A DNA stretch of 64,000 bases from Aquamicrobium zhengzhouense (GTDB lineage Bacteria > Pseudomonadota > Alphaproteobacteria > Rhizobiales > Rhizobiaceae): positions 62,001 through 126,000 of the forward strand of contig NZ_JADGMQ010000012.1 of NCBI RefSeq assembly GCF_016124105.1. Direction: 5' to 3'. Under the pieces are notes generated by a model. That model worked only from the letters and a program-made list of their open reading frames with translations, did not search any database and was not told the DNA's origin. Below, piece by piece: positions 19,655 through 28,810 of this stretch. A program made the translations under genes and the position numbers. Within the stretch, counting starts at the first letter, position 1. Each line of letters begins with the position of its first letter.

Positions 19655-19966
19655 TGCGCTCTGCAGGCCTAGACGCTAACCGCGAATAATTGTGGTCATC
19701 CCTGACCGAGTTTTGCTGTCCATCAGCCTGAACCTGTCATGGGGCGGGGCATTGCCTTTAGGCGACTTCAGTTGATACTGAGGAAGCGCTGAGCGTCCGT
19801 GTGAAGGCCCGGCGTTGTACTTTGGACGCATGTACATACCGATGATTGAACTGCGGCACCATACGCCGTCGGTCGTTCTTGCTTTCACCGCCTTCGAGAC
19901 GTAACGCTCTGCCTTGAGGGGCTGATGGTCGACATCGGTCAATAGTGCGAAAGGCAAGCGGCTGCC
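19655..19966. other. Intergenic region between smc and ppdK
   Basis: 312 bases with no gene on the plus strand. It should hold the ppdK promoter, but I see no convincing -35/-10 pair. On the minus strand an open frame at 19676-19837 could encode 53 residues starting MYMRPKYNAGPSHGR. It lacks a clear ribosome-binding site and I treat it only as a candidate. Confidence 0.5.
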
Positions 19967-22633
19967 ATGTACAAGTGGGTTTACAGCTTCGGAGGAGGCA
20001 AGGCCGAGGGGACGGCAGAGGATCGGGCTCTGCTTGGCGGCAAGGGCGCCAACCTCGCCGAGATGTGTAACCTTGGATTGTCCGTTCCGCCTGGTTTCAC
20101 CATTACCACGGAAGTTTGCCGCTGGTTCTATGACAATGCGCGGAGTTTCCCACCCCAACTGGAAGAGCAAGTACTGGCTGCGCTTGATGACGTTGCGGAG
20201 ATCACCGGACGTCGTTTTGGCGATCCAGAGGCGCCGCTTCTCGTGTCGGTGCGCTCCGGCTCCAGAGCGTCCATGCCAGGCATGATGGATACCGTCCTCA
20301 ATCTTGGCCTCAACGACCAGACGGTGGAGGCGTTGGCGCGCGATTCAGGCGATGCCCGCTTTGCCTATGACAGCTATCGCCGCTTCATCCAGATGTATTG
20401 TGATGTCGTCCTTGGAGTGGATGACGAATATTTCGAAGAAATTCTCGAGGATGAGAAGGCACGGCGAGGGTACGAATACGATACTGATCTGACAGCTGAG
20501 GACTGGCAGCAGACCATCAAGCTCTACAAGGACAAGATCATTGAGGAGATCGATGAGCCATTTCCGCAGGACCCGCATAAGCAATTGTGGGGAGCAATCG
20601 GAGCTGTCTTCTTCAGCTGGATGAATCCGCGCGCGATCATCTACCGCCGCCTGCACAACATTCCTGAAAGCTGGGGCACCGCCGTCAACATCCAGGCGAT
20701 GGTGTTCGGCAATATGGGCGAGACATCCGCCACAGGCGTCGCTTTCACGCGCAATCCCTCGACCGGGGAGCAGCAGCTTTACGGCGAGTTTCTGATCAAC
20801 GCACAGGGCGAAGACGTGGTGGCGGGGATTCGCACTCCGCAAAACCTGACCGAGGAAGCGCGGATCGCAGCAGGGTCAGACCGCCCCTCAATGGAAAAGG
20901 CGATGCCGGAAGCTTTCGCCGAATTCGTGAAGATCGCCGAAAAGCTGGAGCGCCATTACCGCGACATGCAGGATCTCGAGTTCACGATTGAGCGTGGACG
21001 CCTCTGGATGCTGCAGACGCGCTCCGGAAAGCGCACCGCCCGCGCGGCGCTCAAGATCGCGGTTGATATGGCGAAAGAAGGTCTCATCACCGAAGGTGAG
21101 GCTGTTTCACGCATTGACCCTGCCTCGCTTGACCAGCTGCTGCATCCAACGATCGATCCGTCTGCCAAGCGCGACGTCATCGGGGTCGGATTGCCTGCCT
21201 CGCCTGGCGCTGCAACGGGAGAGATCGTCTTCACCTCCGATGAAGCGGAAGAAATGCGGGGGCAAAATCGCAAGGCGATCCTGGTCCGTGTCGAGACAAG
21301 CCCGGAAGATATTCACGGCATGCATGCTGCGGAAGGCATTTTGACGACCCGAGGCGGCATGACGAGCCACGCCGCTGTCGTGGCGCGTGGCATGGGCAAG
21401 CCTTGCGTATCCGGCGCAGGTACGCTGCGCGTCGATGCGCGCACCGGCACGCTGACCGCGATGGGGCGCACCTTCCGTCGAGGTGACGTCATCACGATCG
21501 ATGGAACCAGCGGTCAGGTGCTGAAGGGGGCCGTCCCGATGCTACAGCCCGAACTCTCTGGCGATTTTGCCGCGATCATGAGCTGGGCGGACAAGCTTCG
21601 GCGCATGAAGGTGCGCACGAATGCCGAGACGCCGGCTGATGCCCGTATGGCGCGCTCCTTCGGCGCTGAAGGGATCGGGCTTTGCCGCACGGAGCACATG
21701 TTCTTCGACAATGATCGCATTGCGGCGATGCGGGAAATGATCCTGGCAGATACCGAAGCCGGACGACGCGCTGCGCTCGCGAAATTGTTGCCGATGCAGC
21801 GCTCGGACTTCATCGAATTGTTCGAGATCATGGCCGGGCTTCCGGTGACCATCCGGCTGCTTGACCCGCCGCTCCACGAATTTCTGCCAAAAACCGAGCA
21901 GGAAATTGCCGACGTGGCTGCCTTGATGAAGGTGCCGGCAGACAAGCTTCGCCAGCGCACCGAGGCGCTGCACGAGTTCAATCCGATGCTTGGACATCGC
22001 GGCTGTCGCCTCGCGGTATCCTATCCGGAGATCGCCGAGATGCAGGCGCGGGCGATTTTTGAAGCGGCGGCCGAGGCGGGCAAGAAGACGGGAAGCCCCG
22101 TTGTGCCGGAGATCATGATACCGCTGGTGGGCCTCATGAAAGAGCTTGCCTATGTGAAGGCGCGTATCGACGCTGTCGCAGATGCTGTCATGAAAGAGAC
22201 CTCGACGACGTTCGACTATCTGGTTGGCACGATGATCGAGCTTCCACGGGCAGCGTTGCGAGCAAATGTCATCGCGGAAGCTGCCGAATTCTTCTCTTTC
22301 GGCACCAATGATCTGACACAGACGACCTTCGGGATCTCCCGTGACGACGCATCATCCTTCCTTGAGACCTACCGTCAAAAGGGCATCGTTGAGCAGGATC
22401 CATTCATTTCCCTCGACCTCGATGGTGTCGGCGAACTGATACGGATGGCGTCCGAGCGTGGGCGTGAGACGAAGCCGGGGCTGAAACTGGGCATCTGTGG
22501 TGAACATGGAGGCGATCCGCGCTCTATCCATTTTTGCGAGGAAGTGGGGCTGGACTATGTGTCCTGCTCACCGTTTCGCGTGCCAATCGCAAGGCTAGCG
22601 GCGGCGCAGGCTGCGGTGAAGCAGCAGGGGTAG
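19967..22633 (+). CDS. ppdK: Pyruvate, phosphate dikinase
   Basis: Encodes 888 residues, the full family length. It interconverts pyruvate, ATP and phosphate with PEP, AMP and pyrophosphate. The N-terminal ATP-grasp domain starts with GGKGANLAEM. The central swivelling domain has the phosphorylated histidine in LTTRGGMTSHAAVVARGMGK, and the C-terminal PEP/pyruvate barrel has the cysteine motif LGICGEHGGDP. In rhizobia PPDK provides PEP during growth on C4 acids. The stop is 5 bases before the first mosaic repeat. Confidence 0.96.
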   Translation: MYKWVYSFGGGKAEGTAEDRALLGGKGANLAEMCNLGLSVPPGFTITTEVCRWFYDNARSFPPQLEEQVLAALDDVAEITGRRFGDPEAPLLVSVRSGSRASMPGMMDTVLNLGLNDQTVEALARDSGDARFAYDSYRRFIQMYCDVVLGVDDEYFEEILEDEKARRGYEYDTDLTAEDWQQTIKLYKDKIIEEIDEPFPQDPHKQLWGAIGAVFFSWMNPRAIIYRRLHNIPESWGTAVNIQAMVFGNMGETSATGVAFTRNPSTGEQQLYGEFLINAQGEDVVAGIRTPQNLTEEARIAAGSDRPSMEKAMPEAFAEFVKIAEKLERHYRDMQDLEFTIERGRLWMLQTRSGKRTARAALKIAVDMAKEGLITEGEAVSRIDPASLDQLLHPTIDPSAKRDVIGVGLPASPGAATGEIVFTSDEAEEMRGQNRKAILVRVETSPEDIHGMHAAEGILTTRGGMTSHAAVVARGMGKPCVSGAGTLRVDARTGTLTAMGRTFRRGDVITIDGTSGQVLKGAVPMLQPELSGDFAAIMSWADKLRRMKVRTNAETPADARMARSFGAEGIGLCRTEHMFFDNDRIAAMREMILADTEAGRRAALAKLLPMQRSDFIELFEIMAGLPVTIRLLDPPLHEFLPKTEQEIADVAALMKVPADKLRQRTEALHEFNPMLGHRGCRLAVSYPEIAEMQARAIFEAAAEAGKKTGSPVVPEIMIPLVGLMKELAYVKARIDAVADAVMKETSTTFDYLVGTMIELPRAALRANVIAEAAEFFSFGTNDLTQTTFGISRDDASSFLETYRQKGIVEQDPFISLDLDGVGELIRMASERGRETKPGLKLGICGEHGGDPRSIHFCEEVGLDYVSCSPFRVPIARLAAAQAAVKQQG

Positions 22634-22638
22634 ACACA

Positions 22639-22844
22639 AGACGCCAAGCCGCCCCCATCGTCGCTTCGCGACACTTCCCCCGCATGCGGGGGAAGATCCC
22701 GGAGAGGTGGTTCGCCAAGGTTGATCTTCCCAGCGGTTTCCAAGGTTCGCGGGAGCGTTGCCGATGATCCTCCCCACGTGTGGGGGAGGTGGTCCGGAGG
22801 ACCGGAGGGGGCTCATAGAGGACAATCGTTCAGGTATTACCGCA
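22639..22844. repeat. Palindromic mosaic repeat, copy 1
   Basis: The first of two tandemly placed copies. It is made of a 69-base block (22639-22707) containing a perfect 22-base palindrome centred on GCATGC (22674-22695). A 28-base block follows (22744-22771), then a hairpin-forming stretch around CCCCACGTGTGGGG, and a tail at 22823-22844. It resembles the RIME/REP-like intergenic mosaic elements of rhizobia. No protein is encoded. Confidence 0.75.
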
Positions 22845-22869
22845 GCGCCGGAGTAGGGTCTGGTGCGTC

Positions 22870-23042
22870 AGACGCCAAGCCGCCCCCATCGTCGCTTCGC
22901 GACACTTCCCCCGCATGCGGGGGAAGATCCCGGAGAGGCGATTTGCCTGGTTCGCGGGAGCGTTGCCGATGATCCTTCCCCAAAAGTGGAGGGGGTAGTC
23001 AGGAGAGGGCTTGTCGAGGCCAATCCCTCAGATACTACCGCA
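22870..23042. repeat. Palindromic mosaic repeat, copy 2
   Basis: The 69-base block at 22870-22938 is identical to copy 1 by eye, including the 22-base palindrome (22905-22926). The 28-base block is at 22949-22976. The tail at 23021-23042 matches copy 1 at 18 of 22 positions. The tail runs over the stop codon of the ABC-F gene (23035-23037). Confidence 0.75.
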
Positions 23043-24654
23043 ATCCCGGTGCCTCGCGGCCGGTGCTGGCGACGTATTCCGTGTAGCCGCCGCCGTAGGT
23101 TCGGGGACCGTCTTCACCCAGCTCGAGCACGCGGTTTGAGAGTGCGGCAAGGAAGTGGCGATCGTGCGAGACAAACAGCATCGCGCCTTCATATTTCGAC
23201 AGCGCGTCGACCAGCATTTCCTTGGTCGCGATATCGAGATGGTTGGTAGGCTCGTCAAGCACGAGGAAGTTCGGCGGGTTGAAAAGCATGATCGCCATCA
23301 CGAGGCGCGCTTTTTCGCCGCCTGAAAGAATACGGCAGCGCTTCTCGACATCGTCGCCGGTAAAGCCAAAGCAACCAGCAAGTGCGCGCAAAGGGGCCTG
23401 ACCGGCCTGCGGGAATTCGCGCTCCAGCGCCTGAAGGATCGTGAGCTCGCCATCCAAAACTTCCATGGCGTGCTGCGCAAAATATCCCATCTTCACGCTC
23501 GGGCCGCGCGTGACCGTGCCTGCGTCCGGTTCCGAGGATCCTGCGATCAGCTTGAGAAGCGTGGACTTGCCCGCGCCATTCGCACCAAGGACGCACCAAC
23601 GCTCGCGGCGGCGAACCTGGAAGTCGAGGCCTTCGTAGATGACCCGCGAACCATATGCCTTTTGGACGCCCTTGACGGTGGCAACATCCTCGCCGCAGCG
23701 CGGCGCAGGCTGAAACTCGAAGCGCACGGTCTGACGTCTCTTCGGCGGCTGGACCTTGTCGATCTTGTCGAGCTTCTTGACCCGGCTTTGCACCTGGGCT
23801 GCGTGTGATGCGCGCGCCTTGAAACGCTCGATAAACGCGATTTCCTTGGCGAGCATCGCCTGCTGCCGCTCGAACTGAGCTTGCTGCTGCGCTTCCGACA
23901 GTGCGCGCTGCTCGAGATAAAATTCGTAGTCGCCGGAGTAGCTGGTGAGCGTGCCTGAGTCGATTTCGATGATCTTGGTCACGATGCGGTTCATGAATTC
24001 GCGGTCGTGCGAGGTCATGAGGATCGTGCCCTCATAGGCGTTCAAAAAGTTTTCCAGCCAGATCAGGCTTTCAATGTCGAGGTGGTTGCTCGGCTCATCA
24101 AGCAGCATCGCATCCGGGCGCATCATGAGGATCTTGGCGAGGGCAACGCGCATCTTCCAGCCGCCGGAGAGCTTGCCGACATCGCCGTCCATCATTTCTT
24201 GCGAGAAACCGAGGCCGTCGAGAACTTCGCGTGCGCGTCCGTCGAGCGAGTAGCCGTCGATTTCGTCAAAGCGGCTCTGAACCTCACCGTAACGCTCGAT
24301 GACCGCGTCCATCTGGTCGGCCTGATCCGGGTCGCCCATGGCTGCCTCAAGCTCGGCCATTTCGGCGATCATCGCGCTCACCGGGCCGATGGCCTCCATG
24401 ACTTCCGCGACGACGCTGCGCCCTGCCATTTCGCCAACGTCCTGGCTGAAATAGCCGATGGTGACGCCGCGATCGACGGAGACCTGACCTTCATCGGGGG
24501 CTTCCTGCCCCGTGATCATTCGAAACAGCGTCGTTTTGCCGGCACCATTTGGCCCGACGAGACCGATCTTCTCACCCCGTTGGAGCGCGGCAGAGGCTTC
24601 GATGAAGACGATCTGCTGGCCGTTCTGCTTGCTGATATTTTCGAGGCGAATCAT
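23035..24654 (-). CDS. ABC-F family ATPase (ribosome-associated)
   Basis: Encodes 539 residues with two ABC cassettes and no membrane domain. Cassette 1 has Walker A GPNGAGKT (34-41) and signature LSGGWKMR with DEPSNHLD. Cassette 2 has GANGAGKS, LSGGEKAR and DEPTNHLD. A charged linker (about 240-310, rich in Arg, Lys and Gln) separates them, as in EttA/Uup/YbiT-type factors that bind the ribosomal E site. The function is translational by family inference; resistance is not implied. The last codons and stop lie in a mosaic repeat. Confidence 0.92.
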   Translation of the reverse strand: MIRLENISKQNGQQIVFIEASAALQRGEKIGLVGPNGAGKTTLFRMITGQEAPDEGQVSVDRGVTIGYFSQDVGEMAGRSVVAEVMEAIGPVSAMIAEMAELEAAMGDPDQADQMDAVIERYGEVQSRFDEIDGYSLDGRAREVLDGLGFSQEMMDGDVGKLSGGWKMRVALAKILMMRPDAMLLDEPSNHLDIESLIWLENFLNAYEGTILMTSHDREFMNRIVTKIIEIDSGTLTSYSGDYEFYLEQRALSEAQQQAQFERQQAMLAKEIAFIERFKARASHAAQVQSRVKKLDKIDKVQPPKRRQTVRFEFQPAPRCGEDVATVKGVQKAYGSRVIYEGLDFQVRRRERWCVLGANGAGKSTLLKLIAGSSEPDAGTVTRGPSVKMGYFAQHAMEVLDGELTILQALEREFPQAGQAPLRALAGCFGFTGDDVEKRCRILSGGEKARLVMAIMLFNPPNFLVLDEPTNHLDIATKEMLVDALSKYEGAMLFVSHDRHFLAALSNRVLELGEDGPRTYGGGYTEYVASTGREAPGLR

Positions 24655-24732
24655 CGTGAGGGGACCTTGAGCCAGAGTTCCGGTCCCTTAGGCGATGAAC
24701 AGGCTTCAAGAAAAGCAGGCGAATGTCATTTT

Positions 24733-25122
24733 CTACCTGGTAGCGCGTGCGCGAGCCCAGCTTTGCGCGAGGTCGGCATAGGCGATGGCGAGTGACGCAA
24801 GTGGCAGTTCCGAACGAGACGCCGGTATTACTTCGATAGCTCCGCCATTGCCAGGGATCGAAATCACCGCGAACTCCGGAGCATCTTCCTGAGTGAAGGC
24901 GACCGCGCCGACCCATCGCTGATCGTGTCCCGCGCCGAGTTTTACCTGAAAGATCAAAACCCCGCCGACGCTCTCGACCGTCTCGCGGATAATCTGCTCG
25001 CATAAATCATCGCGCGTGTCGCGTTTGCCCAACGCAAGCTCTAGCTCGACCGCTTCAAGAGCTGCCGCAAACAACGGCGGCGGTGGTTTCAGTTCTGGTG
25101 AGAGCGTTTCGCTCACAATCAT
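24733..25122 (-). CDS. Conserved hypothetical protein
   Basis: Encodes 129 residues, with no signal peptide or membrane segment. It is a small alpha/beta-looking protein with an acidic first half and a hydrophobic core (GGVLIFQVKLGAGHDQRWVGAVAF). I do not recognise the family. It lies 78 bases upstream of the ABC-F gene on the same strand and is divergent from the acyl-CoA ligase gene, which supports it as a real gene. Confidence 0.6.
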   Translation of the reverse strand: MIVSETLSPELKPPPPLFAAALEAVELELALGKRDTRDDLCEQIIRETVESVGGVLIFQVKLGAGHDQRWVGAVAFTQEDAPEFAVISIPGNGGAIEVIPASRSELPLASLAIAYADLAQSWARARATR

Positions 25123-25275
25123 GCGTCAGCCTCGACAGTTTCCTGAAGCCGAACGCCGCGCGACCTGATGGGTCCACAATGGTCGCGGCAACGTCTTGCT
25201 CTGATCTTTACATCCTCTGGACAGCGGGGCCAAACCGGCAAACACTGAATGGGTAACGCAATGAGGAGGAACACG

Positions 25276-26904
25276 ATGCTCGGACTGATGCAGGAATGGC
25301 CTCTGCTCTGTCACAAGATACTGGATCACGCCGCACGGCAGCATGGCGAACGGGAGGTGGTCTCACGTTCTATCGAAGGACCTGTGGTGCGGCAGACCTA
25401 CGCCCAATTGCGTAGTCGTGCGCTGAAAGTGGCCCAGAGGCTGCATCAGGGAGGTTATAAAGTTGGCGATCGGGTTGCGACCCTTGCCTGGAATACCGGG
25501 CGGCATCTCGAAGTCTGGTACGGCACCAACGGCATCGGTGCGATCTATCACACGCTCAATCCGCGCCTGTTTCCGGATCAGCTTGCGTGGATTATGAACC
25601 ATGCCGAGGACAGGATCCTGTTTGTCGATCTGACATTCGTCCCCCTCGCAGAAAAGCTGGTGCCGCAGGTGCCGAGCATTGAGAAAGTGATCGTCCTTAC
25701 CGATACTGCACACATGCCCCAGACGGTTCTGCCGGGTGCAGTGGCCTATGAGGAATGGCTTGACGAGGTCGACGGCGATTTTACCTGGCTGCCTCAGGAG
25801 GAAAACGCCGCAAGCGGTATGTGCTACACATCCGGCACCACCGGAGATCCGAAGGGCGTCGTCTATTCGCATCGCTCGAACGTGCTGCATGCGATGATGG
25901 CGTGCCAGCCGGATGCCATGTGTCTGTCGGCACGTGATGTCGTGCTGCCCGTCGTGCCCATGTTTCATGCCAATGCCTGGGGGCTGGCACACAGCACACC
26001 GATGACAGGCGCGAAGCTGGTGATGCCGGGAGCGCGGCTGGATGGAGAGGCGCTCTATGAGTTGCTGGATTCGGAGAAGGTAACCTTCACCGCGGCCGTG
26101 CCGACGGTGTGGATGATGCTGCTCCAATATCTCGAGCAGACGGCGAAGAAATTGCCTTATCTGAAGCGGGTGGTGATCGGCGGCTCTGCGTGCCCACGCG
26201 CCATGACCGAGCGGTTCGAGCGCGATTATGGGGTCGAGGTCATCCATGCCTGGGGCATGACGGAGATGAGTCCGCTCGGCTCGCTGTGCAGCATGAAGCC
26301 CCAACATTCAGACCTCGCCGGGGACGCGCTTCTCGACGTGAAGCAAAAGCAGGGCTTCGCGCCCTTCGGCGTCGAAATGAAGGTTGCCGATGACGATGAC
26401 AATGAATTGCCATGGGACGGGAAGACCTTCGGCCGATTGAAGGTAAGGGGGCCGGCTGTGGCGCGTGCCTATTACGGAGGAGAGGGCAGCGAGCAGTTCG
26501 ACGCCGACAACTGGTTCGACACAGGCGATGTCGCTCACATTGACGAGAACGGCTACATGCAAGTGACGGACCGCGCCAAAGACGTCATCAAGTCCGGTGG
26601 TGAGTGGATCTCGACGATCGAGCTTGAAAACCTCGCGGTCGCGCATCCTGACGTTGCCGAAGCCGCAGTTATCGGCGTTGCACACCCGAAATGGGACGAA
26701 CGGCCATTGCTGGTCGTGGTGCCAAAGCCGGGAAAGCAGCCACAGAAAGAGGAGCTGCTCGCTTTCTTTCAAGGCAAGATCGCGAAATGGTGGACGCCGG
26801 ACGATGTCGCGTTCGTTGAAGAGATTCCTCACACCGCAACCGGAAAGATTCAGAAGACCACATTGCGGGAGCAGTTCCGGGAGTACCGCCTTCCAACGGA
26901 CTGA
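25276..26904 (+). CDS. Fatty-acyl-CoA ligase (AMP-forming)
   Basis: Encodes 542 residues. It activates a carboxylic acid as acyl-AMP and then acyl-CoA. The adenylation signatures are [29 protein letters not shown]-like [17 protein letters not shown]-like [12 protein letters not shown] and the C-terminal lysine in [11 protein letters not shown]. It looks like the AlkK/DmdB group (medium-chain or methylthiopropionate ligases); the chain length cannot be told. The start at 25276 is supported by AGGAGG at 25264-25269, 6 bases upstream. Confidence 0.9.
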   Translation: MLGLMQEWPLLCHKILDHAARQHGEREVVSRSIEGPVVRQTYAQLRSRALKVAQRLHQGGYKVGDRVATLAWNTGRHLEVWYGTNGIGAIYHTLNPRLFPDQLAWIMNHAEDRILFVDLTFVPLAEKLVPQVPSIEKVIVLTDTAHMPQTVLPGAVAYEEWLDEVDGDFTWLPQEENAASGMCYTSGTTGDPKGVVYSHRSNVLHAMMACQPDAMCLSARDVVLPVVPMFHANAWGLAHSTPMTGAKLVMPGARLDGEALYELLDSEKVTFTAAVPTVWMMLLQYLEQTAKKLPYLKRVVIGGSACPRAMTERFERDYGVEVIHAWGMTEMSPLGSLCSMKPQHSDLAGDALLDVKQKQGFAPFGVEMKVADDDDNELPWDGKTFGRLKVRGPAVARAYYGGEGSEQFDADNWFDTGDVAHIDENGYMQVTDRAKDVIKSGGEWISTIELENLAVAHPDVAEAAVIGVAHPKWDERPLLVVVPKPGKQPQKEELLAFFQGKIAKWWTPDDVAFVEEIPHTATGKIQKTTLREQFREYRLPTD

Positions 26905-26998
26905 TCGGAAACTGGCCCTGAAATCGATATCGCCTCAGGGCCACATACTCTAGATTGCCGGCAGATTCGTTGCTCCGGGTGGGCATGGCATGGCTTCA

Positions 26999-27823
26999 AT
27001 GACAATCTTGATGGAACGCAGGACTTCGCGCTCAGCCGGATGGGCGCGGAAGTTTGCGAACTTCTCACTGGTATTGTTGTTGGTAGCCAGCCTCGGGCAC
27101 CGGTACGGGTTGGTGGAGACATTGGCGTTCCTTTGGGTGCTCGCGCTGGTTCCACTGCTGGCTATCATGGCGCTGTTTCTCGCAGCGCTGGGCTTTCACC
27201 GTCTTTGGCATTACGGAGCAAAAGGCGGTCGTGCCTCACTGATGGCAACGCTTGTCTCGCTGCTGGTCCTTGCACCGTTCATTTACAGCGCAGTGCTCTA
27301 TCTTCAGCACCCGCATCTTGCCGACATCACCACGGACCCCGAGCAGCCACCCGCCTATGTGTTGGCGCAGTGGCGACGTACGACGGATATGAACACGCTC
27401 GGCAATTTTTCCGTGGAGGAGGTCGCGCTCCAGGCCAGTGCGTATCCGAACTTGCGCGGCCGGCGCTTCGACGGATCAATGGACCGCGTGCTCAAAGCGA
27501 TAAAAGTCGTCGTTGAGCGGGAGGGCTGGGTGCCTGTGCAGCGCCTGCCATCGGAAACGCAGGACGAAAGGCTCTCTTTCGAGGTGGTTGCACCAACCTG
27601 GCTGTTGCGCTTCCCTTCCGACGGTGTTGTCCGCATGGTCGACGAAGGCGAAGCGGTGTTCGTCGATCTGCGCCTGAGCCAGCGTTATTTCTGGCATGAC
27701 CTTGGCAGCGGTGCGCGCCGTATCGAGCGTTTCATGGCTGCACTTGACGCTGAATTTGACCGGCAGTCTCTGGAGATCATCGATATCCCCGCGTCAGCGG
27801 GGGAGGAAGATTCCGGAGATTGA
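26999..27823 (+). CDS. DUF1499 membrane protein
   Basis: Encodes about 274 residues. Three hydrophobic segments lie in the first 110 residues, followed by a soluble DUF1499-like domain. That domain contains YPNLRGRRFDGSMDRVLKAI, EVVAPTWLLRFPSDGVVRMVDEG and VFVDLRLSQRYFWHDLGSGARRIERFM. Its function is not established. The start is uncertain (26999 or 27011). The last dozen residues (DIPASAGEEDSGD) are encoded by a palindromic repeat, and the gene overlaps the convergent MBL gene by 30 bases. Confidence 0.78.
   Translation: MTILMERRTSRSAGWARKFANFSLVLLLVASLGHRYGLVETLAFLWVLALVPLLAIMALFLAALGFHRLWHYGAKGGRASLMATLVSLLVLAPFIYSAVLYLQHPHLADITTDPEQPPAYVLAQWRRTTDMNTLGNFSVEEVALQASAYPNLRGRRFDGSMDRVLKAIKVVVEREGWVPVQRLPSETQDERLSFEVVAPTWLLRFPSDGVVRMVDEGEAVFVDLRLSQRYFWHDLGSGARRIERFMAALDAEFDRQSLEIIDIPASAGEEDSGD
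27786..27823. repeat. Partial copy of the palindromic mosaic repeat inside two gene ends
   Basis: A hairpin with stem CCCCGC/GCGGGG around a GTCA loop is followed by GGAAGATTCCGGAGAT. It closely parallels the CCGCATGCGG...GGAAGATCCCGGAGAG block of the 22.6-23.0 kb repeats. Both convergent genes (DUF1499 and MBL) end within it. Confidence 0.6.
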
Positions 27824-28699
27824 GGGCTCTCCCTCTGCTGCCACCAGATCTCGTGTGACCATGTCCTCGAGATGAGCAAGGACGGAAAGGGCTGCGGCTT
27901 TATGCAGTCGGGGATCCGTGTCGCGATAGATGGCAGCTACCATCTCGGCGATGGTTCGGTCGCCGCTGCGAATCCGTTCGAGGATCGCCCGCTCACGCAT
28001 CTTCCGATGCGTTTTCAGCCCGCGCAGGAAAGCCGCTGGTTGACGTACCGGCCCACCGTGCCCCGGAAGATAGGCCACGTCTTCCCTAAGCATGAGTTTG
28101 TCGAGCGAAGCCATGTAGTCTGACATGGCGCCATCGGGCGGCGCTACGATGGTGGTCGCCCAGGCCATGACGTGGTCTGCGGAGAAGAGGATGCCGGTGC
28201 CTTCAAGGGCAAAGGCAAGATGGTTCGCCGTGTGGCCAGGCGTGTAGATCGCGCGAAGGCTCCATCCATCTCCGTCAACAACTTCGTCATCGGACAAGGT
28301 GATGTCCGGGGCGAAGTCCGTGTCGGCACTCGCATCGAGCGGATTGCTCTCGCCGATCCGGAGGGGGCGGGCAGGGCGGTGTGGCCCTTCCGCGTAGATC
28401 GTTGCGCCGGTAACCTCCTTCAGCCGGACCGCGAGCGGGGAGTGGTCGGAGTGAGTGTGCGAGACCAGAATGTGGCTGACCGGACGCTCGCCAACCGCCC
28501 GAAGGATAGCCTGAAAATGGTTTTCGCTTATGGGGCCGGGATCGATAACGGCCAAGCTCTCTGTACCGACAATATAGGTGTTGGTGCCGTGGAATGTGAA
28601 CGGACTTGGATTGTCCGCCGTGATTCGAGTGACGCCTGGCGCCACCTGAACAGCCTCTCCGTGGCGGGGCTCAAATGTGTTGTCGAAGTCCAGAGCCAT
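27794..28699 (-). CDS. MBL-fold metallo-hydrolase
   Basis: Encodes 301 residues. The zinc motif HTHSDHSPLA matches HxHxDH, with later metal ligands in IYTPGHTANHLAF and FSADHVMAW; a C-terminal winged-helix-like segment follows. The layout is like LACTB2/endoribonuclease-like MBL proteins. The substrate is unknown. ATG at 28699 is preferred over a GTG at 28702. The C-terminal SISGIFLPR and stop are contributed by the repeat at 27786-27823. Confidence 0.85.
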   Translation of the reverse strand: MALDFDNTFEPRHGEAVQVAPGVTRITADNPSPFTFHGTNTYIVGTESLAVIDPGPISENHFQAILRAVGERPVSHILVSHTHSDHSPLAVRLKEVTGATIYAEGPHRPARPLRIGESNPLDASADTDFAPDITLSDDEVVDGDGWSLRAIYTPGHTANHLAFALEGTGILFSADHVMAWATTIVAPPDGAMSDYMASLDKLMLREDVAYLPGHGGPVRQPAAFLRGLKTHRKMRERAILERIRSGDRTIAEMVAAIYRDTDPRLHKAAALSVLAHLEDMVTRDLVAAEGEPSISGIFLPR

Positions 28700-28810
28700 C
28701 ACCTTATCCCTGTATGGTCAGCATCGCGGTGCGAAACGAGTTGCCGCATATCATGGAAGGTCATATAGGGAAAACCTTGTATTGCCTTCCGGATCCTGAT
28801 GGAGAACCCG

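Noticed and set aside
19676-20170. 164-residue minus frame extending into ppdK
   Set aside because: Two thirds overlap the N-terminal coding region of ppdK on the opposite strand; only the last 53 codons lie in the gap and are noted as a weak candidate.
22639-22938. Two 69-base direct repeats as a possible CRISPR array
   Set aside because: Only two copies, a long unit with its own internal palindrome, spacing of 162 bases, and no cas genes.
23035-24654. ABC-F gene as an antibiotic-resistance factor
   Set aside because: Housekeeping ABC-F translation factors share this layout, and nothing in sequence or context points to resistance.
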